Of a stretch of 9,455 nt of DNA, positions 1 through 6,540 are shown one piece after another. How positions within the stretch are numbered: the first letter of the stretch is position 1; every line of letters starts with the position of its first letter. The stretch lies in assembly GCA_946482045.1 (NCBI GenBank), contig CAMLPZ010000161.1:1-9455 (forward strand). The letters run 5' to 3'. This stretch comes from an uncultured Asticcacaulis sp. GTDB taxonomy: Bacteria > Pseudomonadota > Alphaproteobacteria > Caulobacterales > Caulobacteraceae. The notes beneath the pieces were generated by a model. That model did not search any database, was not told the origin of the DNA, and saw nothing but the letters and a program-made list of their open reading frames with translations. The position numbers were made by a program, and so were the translations under genes.

Positions 1-483
1 GCTGAGCTGCTCAAAGCCGCGCACAAGACGGTCAAGCTGGTTACCGAAGGCTTCGAAAGCTTCCGCTTCAACGCCGCCATCGCCAAGCTGTACGAGCTGG
101 TCACCACTATCCGCACCAGCGACATCGCCCTGACGGGCTCCGCTGCTCGCCGCGAAGCCCTGACCCTGCTGGCCGGGCTGATCGCACCGGTGACGCCGCA
201 CCTGGCGGAGGAATGCTGGACACGCCTCGGCAAGGACGGCTTGATCGCCCAGGCCGAATGGCCAAAGTTCGATCCAGCTCTGGCCCAGGACGACGTCTAT
301 ATCCTGCCCGTCCAGGTCAACGGAAAGCGCCGTGGCGAGATCAGCATCCCCAATGGCGCCACCGAGGCTGAGATTCGCGAAACCGCGCTTGCGGATGAAG
401 ACGTTAAGCGGCATCTTGCGGGCGTCGAAATCCGCAAGGTCATTATCGTGCCGAACCGGATCCTCAACTTCGTGGTGGGATAG
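1..483 (+). CDS. leuS: Leucyl-tRNA synthetase, C-terminal part (5' end outside window)
   Basis: This is the last 160 codons of a class I aminoacyl-tRNA synthetase, which charges tRNA-Leu with leucine in the cytoplasm. The frame is open from base 1 to a TAG at 481-483. The visible part corresponds to the helical anticodon-binding domain (TEGFESFRFNAAIAKLYELV, then LAGLIAPVTPHLAEECW) and the small C-terminal domain (VYILPVQVNGKRRGEISIP, ending IVPNRILNFVVG), both typical of bacterial LeuRS. The HIGH and KMSKS catalytic motifs and the editing domain lie upstream of the window. The lptE ATG follows the TAG with no gap, so the two are probably translationally coupled. Nothing looks broken; the truncation is only the window edge. 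Confidence 0.96.
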   Translation, partial: AELLKAAHKTVKLVTEGFESFRFNAAIAKLYELVTTIRTSDIALTGSAARREALTLLAGLIAPVTPHLAEECWTRLGKDGLIAQAEWPKFDPALAQDDVYILPVQVNGKRRGEISIPNGATEAEIRETALADEDVKRHLAGVEIRKVIIVPNRILNFVVG

Positions 484-978
484 ATGAAGGTTCTCAAGCT
501 TCTGACCCTGTGTAGCCTCGCGGCCCTGCCCGTATCACTGACGGCGTGCGGCTTTACGCCGATGTACGCCCAGACGGGCGTCACCGGCAATCTGTCGCAG
601 GTCGCGGTCGAAACGCCTCAAACGCGAACCGGCTATTTCCTGGGTCAGCAGTTGCGCAATGGTCTGGCGTCGGATGCCAGCAAAAGCCCGCTCTATACCC
701 TGGCCATCAAGCTGGAGGAACGTCACTATCAAGTCGGCTATCGCGTTGACGATACATCGACGCGATCCGAACTGACGTCTCGAGTGGCCTACACCCTGAC
801 CGACAACCGTACGCGGCAGGTGGTCCTAAAGGATACCTTTACCGAGACCGTCACCTATTCCACCTCGTCGTCGCCGTTTACCGGCATCGTGTCACAGCAG
901 GACGCTCAGGAACGGTTGGCGACCAGCGCCGCGCAGAAAATCCAGACGGCGGTGGCGCTGCACTTTCACGGCAAGTAA
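484..978 (+). CDS. lptE: LPS-assembly lipoprotein LptE
   Basis: A 164-residue outer-membrane lipoprotein, the family that plugs the LptD barrel and helps deliver lipopolysaccharide to the cell surface. The N-terminus is a clear type II signal peptide: a Lys-containing n-region, a hydrophobic stretch at about residues 4-18, and the lipobox Leu-Thr-Ala-Cys with the lipidated cysteine at residue 22. CGFTPMY follows directly, matching the CGFxPLY start common in alphaproteobacterial LptE. The rest is polar beta-type sequence (YQVGYRVDD, SRVAYTLTD, VVLKDTFTETVTYS), as expected for the LptE fold. The ATG abuts the leuS stop and only a weak purine-rich stretch (GGTGGGA) precedes it, which suggests coupled translation. 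The leuS-lptE-holA order is common in alphaproteobacteria and supports the assignment despite low sequence conservation in this family. Confidence 0.9.
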   Translation: MKVLKLLTLCSLAALPVSLTACGFTPMYAQTGVTGNLSQVAVETPQTRTGYFLGQQLRNGLASDASKSPLYTLAIKLEERHYQVGYRVDDTSTRSELTSRVAYTLTDNRTRQVVLKDTFTETVTYSTSSSPFTGIVSQQDAQERLATSAAQKIQTAVALHFHGK

Positions 979-994
979 GCGTCAGAATTAGACA

Positions 995-2047
995 ATGAAA
1001 CTGTCCAAAAAGGCCGAGATCGACGCCTTTTTCAATAAGCCGCCTGCCAATGTCGTTGGCGCCTTGATCTATGGCAAGGACCGTAGCCAGGTGCTGGAGC
1101 GCTCGACCGTCCTGGCCAAAAAAACGGTCCCGGACATCACCGATCCGTTCAACGTGTCGCTCTTGACCGAGACCGATATCGACGGCGACATCGGCAAGTT
1201 GGAAGGCGAATTGCAGGCCCTGTCGATGATGGGCGGCCGGCGGCTGATCCGCTTGAAGTTCTTTACGGAGAAGGCCGCGCTGGACAAGGCTGTCGCGGCC
1301 ATTGTGAAGGCCCATGCCGCCGGCGAATACAATCGCGACGCCTTTATCGTTATCGAGTCAGGCAATCTCGGCGGTGACTCCGCGCTCCGTAAGCTGGCTG
1401 ATGCCGAAAAGAACCTGGTCAGCATCGCCTGCTATGACGATGAAACGGGCGATATCATCCGTATGGCGCGTGAAACACTTCAGGAAAATGGCGTAGCATT
1501 AAACACGGCCGCCATGGATATTTTCGCGCAACGCCTGCCGAAAGAGCGCGGCATTGCGCGCCAGGAGATCGAGCGGCTGGTGCTGTTCATCGGTCCGGGT
1601 TCCAACAAGACCCTGACCGAAGCCGAATTGCAGGATTTTCTGGGTGTTGAGCCCGAAGCCTCGCTGTTCAAGGCCGCACAGGATGCTTTCGGTGGCCGTA
1701 TGAAGGCAGCCCAGGCGGGTTTGCGCCGAGCGTTTGCCGAGGGCGAAAGCGGGCCGGACGCCATGCGCGCACTTAGCCTGCATTACAACAAGGTCAGGGT
1801 TTTGAAAGGTAACCTGCTGAAGGGTCTCGACCCCAAGACGGCGGCACGAAACTCAGGAATTTTCTGGAAGGACGAAGACGATATGCTGCGCCAGGCCAAG
1901 TCGTGGAATATCGACATTCTGGACGGCCTAGCGCGCGACATCATCGATACCGACAAGATGTGCAAGACGACAGGCATGCCAGATCTGCTGCTCGCCGAGC
2001 GGCTGTATATGCAGGTGGCCGGCAAGGCGACGCGTGCGGGGCTATGA
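995..2047 (+). CDS. holA: DNA polymerase III subunit delta
   Basis: A 350-residue protein, close to the usual size (about 340) of the delta subunit of the clamp-loader complex. Delta opens the beta sliding clamp so that the loader can place it on primed DNA. Family-like stretches are an N-terminal strand with a degenerate P-loop position (ALIYGKDRSQVLERS, about residues 22-36), FNVSLLTETDID, LEGELQALSMMGGRRLIRLKF (the AAA+-like domain), and the C-terminal helical region (ALSLHYNKVRVLK, MPDLLLAERLYMQVA). No functional Walker A is present, as expected, since delta does not hydrolyse ATP. It starts 16 nt after lptE with a poor Shine-Dalgarno sequence. It is the last gene of the plus-strand run, followed by two terminator hairpins, and converges on parB. 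Confidence 0.93.
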   Translation: MKLSKKAEIDAFFNKPPANVVGALIYGKDRSQVLERSTVLAKKTVPDITDPFNVSLLTETDIDGDIGKLEGELQALSMMGGRRLIRLKFFTEKAALDKAVAAIVKAHAAGEYNRDAFIVIESGNLGGDSALRKLADAEKNLVSIACYDDETGDIIRMARETLQENGVALNTAAMDIFAQRLPKERGIARQEIERLVLFIGPGSNKTLTEAELQDFLGVEPEASLFKAAQDAFGGRMKAAQAGLRRAFAEGESGPDAMRALSLHYNKVRVLKGNLLKGLDPKTAARNSGIFWKDEDDMLRQAKSWNIDILDGLARDIIDTDKMCKTTGMPDLLLAERLYMQVAGKATRAGL

Positions 2048-2060
2048 AATCATATGGGGT

Positions 2061-2081
2061 GAAGGGGCCTGTGGCCCCTTC
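2061..2081. terminator. Perfect 9-bp GC-rich hairpin after holA
   Basis: The arms 2061-2069 (GAAGGGGCC) and 2073-2081 (GGCCCCTTC) pair perfectly around a 3-nt TGT loop, 14 nt after the holA stop. On the plus strand it is followed by GTCTTCT, a weak T-rich tail. It probably helps to end the leuS-lptE-holA transcript, acting with the larger hairpin next to it. Being symmetric, it could also act on read-through from parB. Confidence 0.7.
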
Positions 2082-2090
2082 GTCTTCTGA

Positions 2091-2132
2091 ATGAAAAGAG
2101 GACGCCCCCCTTTAGGAGCGTCCTCTTTTCAT
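2091..2132. terminator. Bidirectional terminator between convergent holA and parB
   Basis: Arms 2091-2105 (ATGAAAAGAGGACGC) and 2118-2132 pair perfectly over 15 bp around a 12-nt loop. The base of the stem is A-rich on one side and T-rich on the other, so both strands give a GC-rich stem followed by a TCTTTTCAT tract. That is the form of an intrinsic terminator working in both directions. It lies between holA (plus strand, ends 2047) and parB (minus strand, ends 2200) and should keep the two convergent operons from reading into each other. The remaining gap, 2133-2199, shows no gene and no strong structure. Confidence 0.85.
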
Positions 2133-2199
2133 ATTCAAGGCGAGGGGTCACCAACGCTCGCGAAAGTCGTGCTCTCGCTTCGCTATACCCTCTCCTCCA

Positions 2200-3090
2200 T
2201 TAGTTTTTCATCAGCCGGCGACAGACTTCATCCAGTTGCTCAAGCGTCGCGTAAGCCAGGCGAATTTCGCCCTTCCCGCCCTTGTCTTCCAGACGGACTT
2301 TAAGGCCCAGGGCTTCCTGAAGATCCTGCTCCAGCGACTGCGTATCGGCATTGCCGGCGGCGCGCGGACGTGGTGCAGTATGGCGCGCGGGTACCGTCTC
2401 ATCGCGCACCAGCGCTTCTGTCTGGCGCACGGACAAACCAGCAGCAATAACCTTTTCCGCCAGGCCTTCGGCATCCTGCGCCGTCACCAGGGCGCGAGCG
2501 TGGCCCACACTCAGACGTCCCTGCAGCACATGATCCTGGACGATTTCCGGCAGGGCCAGCAGACGCAGCATATTGGCGATGTGGCTGCGCGACTTGCCAA
2601 CCACCTGGGCCAGGGCATCCTGGGTGCGGCCGAAACGCTCCATTAGCACCTTATAGGCCCTCGCCTCTTCGATACCGTTCAGATCGGCGCGCTGCACGTT
2701 TTCGATAATACCGATTTCCAGCACTTCGAGATCATCCAGATCGCGCACGATGACCGGCACTGAATGCAGGCCGGCTTTCTGCGACGCGCGCCAACGGCGT
2801 TCACCAGCGATGATCTGGTACTTGCCAGGCTGCCCGGGCGCTGGACGCACGAGGATCGGCTGCAATACGCCCTTTTCGCGTATTGACGCCGCCAGATCGT
2901 CTATGTCGGCTTCTGTGAAGATGCGGCGCGGCTGATCCGGGTTGCGGACCAGCAGGTCGATCGGCTGTTCAGGCGCACGGAAGGCTTCGGAAGGCTGATC
3001 GGCGACAGGCGCCGCGACAGCAGCGCTTGCTCCCGAATCTCCCAGAAGCGCCGACAGGCCGCGACCTAAACCTCTTTGTTTTTCAGACAT
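2200..3090 (-). CDS. parB: Chromosome partition protein ParB (CTP-dependent DNA clamp)
   Basis: A 296-residue protein of normal ParB length. It binds parS, loads as a CTP-gated sliding clamp, spreads along DNA and recruits ParA for origin segregation. Domains in order: the N-terminal ParA-contact peptide LGRGLSALLG (residues 8-17); the ParB/sulfiredoxin-like CTP-binding domain (about 42-140) with GERRWRA at 96-102 and ENVQRADLN at 130-138; the central helix-turn-helix for parS (TQDALAQVVGKSRSHIANMLRLL, 156-178); a basic Ala/Pro/Arg linker (about 232-248); and the C-terminal dimerisation domain (LEQDLQEALGLKVRL to the end). The ATG has a good ribosome site (GGAAGGA) 8 nt upstream. It starts 18 nt after parA and is the last gene of the operon. 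Its predicted binding sites lie 1.4-4.8 kb upstream. Confidence 0.97.
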   Translation of the reverse strand: MSEKQRGLGRGLSALLGDSGASAAVAAPVADQPSEAFRAPEQPIDLLVRNPDQPRRIFTEADIDDLAASIREKGVLQPILVRPAPGQPGKYQIIAGERRWRASQKAGLHSVPVIVRDLDDLEVLEIGIIENVQRADLNGIEEARAYKVLMERFGRTQDALAQVVGKSRSHIANMLRLLALPEIVQDHVLQGRLSVGHARALVTAQDAEGLAEKVIAAGLSVRQTEALVRDETVPARHTAPRPRAAGNADTQSLEQDLQEALGLKVRLEDKGGKGEIRLAYATLEQLDEVCRRLMKN

Positions 3091-3108
3091 TTACATAATC
3101 CTTCCGGC

Positions 3109-3948
3109 TCAGGCCGGTTGCTTGACGGCCTGGGCGCGGCGCGATCTCTCGCGCGCCACCAGCTCCTTGGCCAGCTTGATATAGGCCTGGCTGCCCGAAC
3201 ATTTCATATCGTAGATCAGCGCTGGCTTGCCGAAGGACGGCGCCTCCGACACCCGCACATTGCGCGGTATGACCGTGTCATACACCAGCTGACCGAAGTG
3301 TGACCGGACGTCGCGCTCGACGTGACCGGACAGCGCATTGCGCTTATCGAACATGGTCAGGACGATGCCCTGGAGGCTGAGGCGCGGATTAAGCGAGCCC
3401 CGCACCAGATCGATCGTCCGCATCAGCTGGCTCAGGCCCTCGAGCGCAAAGAATTCACACTGCAGAGGCACCATGACGGCATCGGCCGCGCTCATGGCGT
3501 TGACCGTCAGCAGATTCAGCGACGGTGGGCAATCGATCAGGATATAGTCGTAGGGCGGCTTGTCCTGATCCAGACTATCCAAGGCATCGCGCAGACGATA
3601 GGACCGACGTTCGGCCTGACCCAGCTCGATTTCGACGCCCGACAGATCAGGGTCTGACGGCAGCAGCCACAGGCCCGGCACGGAGGTTTTCAAAGCCGTG
3701 TCACCAATCGGCGCCTGATCGACAATGACATCGTATAAAGAGCTGACCCGATCGGCCTTCGGTACGCCCAGACCTGTCGAGGCATTGCCCTGCGGATCAA
3801 GGTCAATCAAAAGGACGCGTTGGCCAATGGCGGCCAAAGCCGTGCCGAGATTGATGGCGGTCGTGGTTTTCCCCACTCCGCCTTTTTGATTGGCGATCGC
3901 CAGGACGCGAACGGGATGCTTTTCCTGTTCCAGGGCGTTATCTGCCAC
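3109..3948 (-). CDS. parA: Chromosome partition ATPase ParA
   Basis: A 279-residue Walker-type ATPase that binds DNA non-specifically as an ATP dimer and drives movement of the ParB-parS complex. The deviant Walker A motif KGGVGKTT is at residues 22-29, the Walker A' region LIDLDPQGNASTGLG at 47-61, and the Walker B region ILIDCPPSLN at 136-145. PLQCEFFALEGLSQL (161-175) and VIPRNVRVSEAPSFGKP (226-242) are typical of chromosomal ParA/Soj. The short N-terminus lacks the helix-turn-helix extension of type Ia plasmid ParA proteins, which fits a chromosomal form. The start is GTG at 3948, with GGAGG at 3956-3960 seven nt upstream. It overlaps the end of rsmG by 11 nt, so translation is probably coupled. 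parB follows after 18 nt. Confidence 0.97.
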   Translation of the reverse strand: MADNALEQEKHPVRVLAIANQKGGVGKTTTAINLGTALAAIGQRVLLIDLDPQGNASTGLGVPKADRVSSLYDVIVDQAPIGDTALKTSVPGLWLLPSDPDLSGVEIELGQAERRSYRLRDALDSLDQDKPPYDYILIDCPPSLNLLTVNAMSAADAVMVPLQCEFFALEGLSQLMRTIDLVRGSLNPRLSLQGIVLTMFDKRNALSGHVERDVRSHFGQLVYDTVIPRNVRVSEAPSFGKPALIYDMKCSGSQAYIKLAKELVARERSRRAQAVKQPA

Positions 3949-4579
3949 GTGTCAGCCTCCGGATGTGCACAACGCGACCACGTGGATCGCTAAGGGACTC
4001 GTATTGTTCTACTTCGAATCGCCACTGTTTGCCAGCCTCAGCCAGTTCACTTTCCACGTTTTCCCCTTTTAAAAACCAGCCTTCGGCGCCGTTTCGGAAG
4101 AATTTTTCGGAAAAGGTAAACAGACGTGGGAACGGAGCGAAAGCGCGCGCCGTGACGACATCGACCTTAAGGTTAAGGTTTTCCGCACGGTCGTTAATGA
4201 CCTCTGCGGGGAGCTTCAGCTGCTCGACCAACTCTTGTAGAAAGCGGCAACGCTTGGTGAGCGAGTCGATCAGATAAACCTTTGGCGCCGGACCCTCAAT
4301 GTGTTTGAGCAGGATCGCGAGCACCAGTCCCGGAAAGCCGGCACCGGCGCCGAGATCGGCCCAAATGCGCGCGTCCGGTCGGTGGTTCAGCAGTTGCGCG
4401 CTGTCCAGTACATGCCGTGACCAGAAGTGTGGCACCGTTGCCGGCCCCACCAGGTTCATGACCTCGTTCTTTTCGGCGAGGTATTCGCGAAAGATTCCGA
4501 GGTCGGCGATCGCCTCGTGTTTCACGTGAAACACCAGCTTCGCCGCCATCTCTTGCGGCGTCATGGGTGTGCCTGTCAT
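3938..4579 (-). CDS. rsmG: 16S rRNA (guanine527-N7)-methyltransferase RsmG (GidB)
   Basis: A 213-residue SAM-dependent methyltransferase of the GidB family, which methylates G527 in the 530 loop of 16S rRNA; loss of RsmG is known to give low-level streptomycin resistance. Visible motifs are NEVMNLVGP (38-46), HFWSRHVLDSAQLL (51-64), the SAM-binding loop DLGAGAGFPG (75-84), VYLIDSLTKRCRFLQ (101-115) and VVTARAFAPFPRLF. Its ATG shares one base with the mnmG stop (TGATG), so it is coupled to mnmG. A second ATG at 4564 (codon 6), with AGG 7 nt upstream, is an alternative start. A complete parS site encodes residues 16-21 (VFHVKH) in the variable N-terminus, before the catalytic fold. The 3' end overlaps parA by 11 nt. 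Confidence 0.96.
   Translation of the reverse strand: MTGTPMTPQEMAAKLVFHVKHEAIADLGIFREYLAEKNEVMNLVGPATVPHFWSRHVLDSAQLLNHRPDARIWADLGAGAGFPGLVLAILLKHIEGPAPKVYLIDSLTKRCRFLQELVEQLKLPAEVINDRAENLNLKVDVVTARAFAPFPRLFTFSEKFFRNGAEGWFLKGENVESELAEAGKQWRFEVEQYESLSDPRGRVVHIRRLTRGR
4517..4534. promoter_or_regulatory. parS site 1, inside rsmG
   Basis: A perfect 18-bp palindrome, GTGTTTCACGTGAAACAC, which contains the 16-bp chromosomal parS consensus without mismatch. It lies in the rsmG 5' coding region, about 570 bp upstream of the parA start, and is the site nearest to parAB. It is read there as codons for V-F-H-V-K-H. It is predicted to be a ParB loading site. The parS identity rests on the known consensus plus the adjacent parAB genes. 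Confidence 0.95.
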
Positions 4580-6453
4580 CAGGCCGACTTCTTGACGCGA
4601 TTGCGGACGAAGAACAGCAGGGTCGTCAGCGCGCCTTGGGTCATGCCCTCAATACGGCCCGCCTGCCCCAAGGTCTGCGGCCGAATGCGTGACAGCTTTT
4701 CGCGCGCTTCATTCGACAGACCGGGGACCGTCGCATAATCTATATCCCCAGGCAGGGCCAGATTCTCGTCCTTGCGGAAAGACTCGATTTCCGCTTTTTG
4801 GCGCGACATATAGCCGGCATAAAGGGCATCGATTTCGACCTGCTCGTAAAGTGTTTCCGGCCAGGAGGCGATCTCCGGCCACAGGGCTTCCAGCTTGCTG
4901 CGCGAGCAGCTGTCATAGGCCATCAGTTGTACGACATTTCTCCGCTGGCCGTCGCCATTGACCTGAATGTCTTGCGACAGGGCTTCACGCGGCGTGGCTG
5001 TCAGTTCCGACGCGCGTTGGCGAATGGCGGCGAGAGCGTCGCGTTTTGCCGTCCACGCCGTCGCGCGAAGGCCGCCCACAACACGGTTCGCGATGCCCTT
5101 GTCGGTCAGGCGTTGATCGGCATTGTCCGCGCGCAGCGACAGGCGGAACTCCGCCCGGCTGGTGAACATACGATAGGGTTCGGTAACGCCCCGCGTGACC
5201 AGGTCATCGATCATGACGCCGATATAGGCTTCATCACGGCCGAGAACGACAGGGCTATATCCGCCGGCTTGCGCCGCGGCATTCATACCCGCCATAAGGC
5301 CCTGGGCGCCGGCCTCTTCGTAACCTGTCGTGCCGTTGATTTGGCCGGCCAGGAACAGGCCCGGCAGTTGCTTGAGTTCGAGTGTCGGGTGCAGTTCGCG
5401 TGGATCGACATAGTCGTATTCGATGGCGTAGGCGTAGCGCTTGATGACCACGTCTTCCAGTCCGACAATTGTGCGCAGAAACGCTTCCTGGGTGGCTTCC
5501 GATACGCTCGTTGAAATACCGTTGGGGTAGACAGTGTCGTCATCATAGCCTTCCGGTTCCAGGAAAATCTGATGGCTGGTCTTGTCCGCGAACTTAACGA
5601 CCTTATCCTCGATCGACGGGCAGTAGCGCGGCCCGCGGCCCGACAGATGCCCGCCGTAAACCGCGGACTCCTTGATACGATCGGCGATAATCGCGTGGGT
5701 CTTTTCGTTGGTGTAGGTGATGCCGCAGGCGATTTGCGGCCGGTCGATCGACGCCGTTAAATAAGAGAAGGGCTCGATCGGATCGTCGCCAATCTGCTGT
5801 TCCAGCCGATCCCAATGGATGGTCTTGCCATCGAGACGCGCTGGCGTGCCGGTTTTCAGACGGCCCATGTGGAGCTTGAGATCATAGAGACGCTGACCCA
5901 GACCATTGGCGGGCTGATCGCCCCAGCGGCCAGCGGACATGCGTTTTTCACCGATATGGATGACGCCACGCAGAAAAGTGCCGGTCGTCAGGACAACCGC
6001 ACGCGCCTTGTAGTTCTGGCCGTTGGCATCAGTGACACCGACCACCCGGCCATTCTCCAGCATCAGGTCCTCAACCGCGGCTTCGGCGATGTCGAGATTT
6101 TTCGTTTGGGCCAACTCAGCCTGCATGGCTTCGCGGTACAGTTTGCGGTCGATTTGGGCGCGCGGACCGCGCACAGCCGGGCCCTTGGATTTGTTGAGAA
6201 CCTTATACTGAATACCACCGATGTCAGCCATGCGGCCCATAACGCCGTCAAGCGCGTCGATTTCGCGGACGAGATGCCCCTTCCCCAAGCCACCGATGGC
6301 GGGATTACAGGACATTTCGCCGAGCGTCTCCTTGCGGTGAGTCAGCAGCAGTGTCTTGGCGCCCATGCGCGCGGAAGCCGTCGCGGCCTCGCAGCCCGCA
6401 TGGCCGCCGCCAACGACGATCACGTCCCATAACGTGTTCGAGAAATCGGTCAT
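4579..6453 (-). CDS. mnmG: tRNA uridine-5-carboxymethylaminomethyl modification enzyme MnmG (GidA)
   Basis: A 624-residue FAD-dependent protein (E. coli form about 629). With MnmE it installs the carboxymethylaminomethyl group on uridine 34 of certain tRNAs. The FAD-binding motif [10 protein letters not shown] is at residues 15-24, [25 protein letters not shown] at 46-70, the first GidA signature [13 protein letters not shown] at 272-284, and the second, [18 protein letters not shown], at 369-386. The C-terminal helical region includes [20 protein letters not shown] and [19 protein letters not shown]. The ATG at 6453 is chosen because AGAGGA lies 5 nt upstream and the protein then begins a few residues before the FAD strand, as in the family. 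The open frame runs on to a TTG at 6492, but that codon has no ribosome site and lies upstream of a likely promoter. It is co-directional with mnmE (87-nt gap) and overlaps rsmG by 1 nt. Confidence 0.97.
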   Translation of the reverse strand: MTDFSNTLWDVIVVGGGHAGCEAATASARMGAKTLLLTHRKETLGEMSCNPAIGGLGKGHLVREIDALDGVMGRMADIGGIQYKVLNKSKGPAVRGPRAQIDRKLYREAMQAELAQTKNLDIAEAAVEDLMLENGRVVGVTDANGQNYKARAVVLTTGTFLRGVIHIGEKRMSAGRWGDQPANGLGQRLYDLKLHMGRLKTGTPARLDGKTIHWDRLEQQIGDDPIEPFSYLTASIDRPQIACGITYTNEKTHAIIADRIKESAVYGGHLSGRGPRYCPSIEDKVVKFADKTSHQIFLEPEGYDDDTVYPNGISTSVSEATQEAFLRTIVGLEDVVIKRYAYAIEYDYVDPRELHPTLELKQLPGLFLAGQINGTTGYEEAGAQGLMAGMNAAAQAGGYSPVVLGRDEAYIGVMIDDLVTRGVTEPYRMFTSRAEFRLSLRADNADQRLTDKGIANRVVGGLRATAWTAKRDALAAIRQRASELTATPREALSQDIQVNGDGQRRNVVQLMAYDSCSRSKLEALWPEIASWPETLYEQVEIDALYAGYMSRQKAEIESFRKDENLALPGDIDYATVPGLSNEAREKLSRIRPQTLGQAGRIEGMTQGALTTLLFFVRNRVKKSA

Positions 6454-6473
6454 AAATGTCCTCTGGAGATGGA

Positions 6474-6507
6474 CGGTGCCTATAGCAGACAAAGGTGAGA
6501 GGGTCGA
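6474..6507 (-). promoter_or_regulatory. Putative housekeeping-sigma promoter for mnmG, overlapping a GANTC site
   Basis: Reading the minus strand, TCGACCC (6507-6501) resembles a Caulobacter-type -35 (TTGACGS). After 14 nt it is followed by GCTATA (6486-6481), which matches the start of the -10 (GCTANAWC). Transcription would begin near 6474-6476, leaving a leader of about 22 nt that holds the mnmG ribosome site AGAGGA. A GACTC (GANTC, the CcrM methylation target) at 6506-6510 overlaps the -35. The -35 is imperfect and the last bases of the -10 do not fit, so the call is tentative. Confidence 0.35.
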
Positions 6508-6518
6508 CTCGGCATTTC

Positions 6519-6536
6519 GTGTTTCACGTGAAACAC
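6519..6536. promoter_or_regulatory. parS site 2, between mnmE and mnmG
   Basis: The same 18-bp palindrome as at 4517-4534, here in the 87-nt gap between the mnmE stop (6541) and the mnmG ATG (6453). It is the only one of the four sites outside coding sequence. It lies 12 bp upstream of the putative mnmG -35 box, so bound ParB could affect that promoter; this is inference. Confidence 0.95.
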
Positions 6537-6540
6537 CGCA

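Noticed and set aside
2091..2303. A small open frame on the plus strand starting in the holA-parB gap
   Set aside because: Its start codon is part of the terminator stem, it has no ribosome site, and it runs antisense into parB.
4167..4176. TTAAGGTTAA in rsmG, resembling CtrA half-sites
   Set aside because: The two TTAA elements are 2 bp apart, not the 7 expected for a CtrA box. The bases encode Leu-Asn-Leu in an ordinary part of RsmG.
4798..6432. Long open frames on the plus strand opposite mnmG (about 238 and 205 codons)
   Set aside because: They are antisense shadows caused by GC-rich codon bias. They lack ribosome sites and recognisable motifs, and mnmG on the other strand is unambiguous.
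6454..6492. An N-terminal extension of MnmG starting at a TTG at 6492
   Set aside because: It has no ribosome site, overlaps a likely promoter, and the ATG at 6453 has a good Shine-Dalgarno and matches the family's start.
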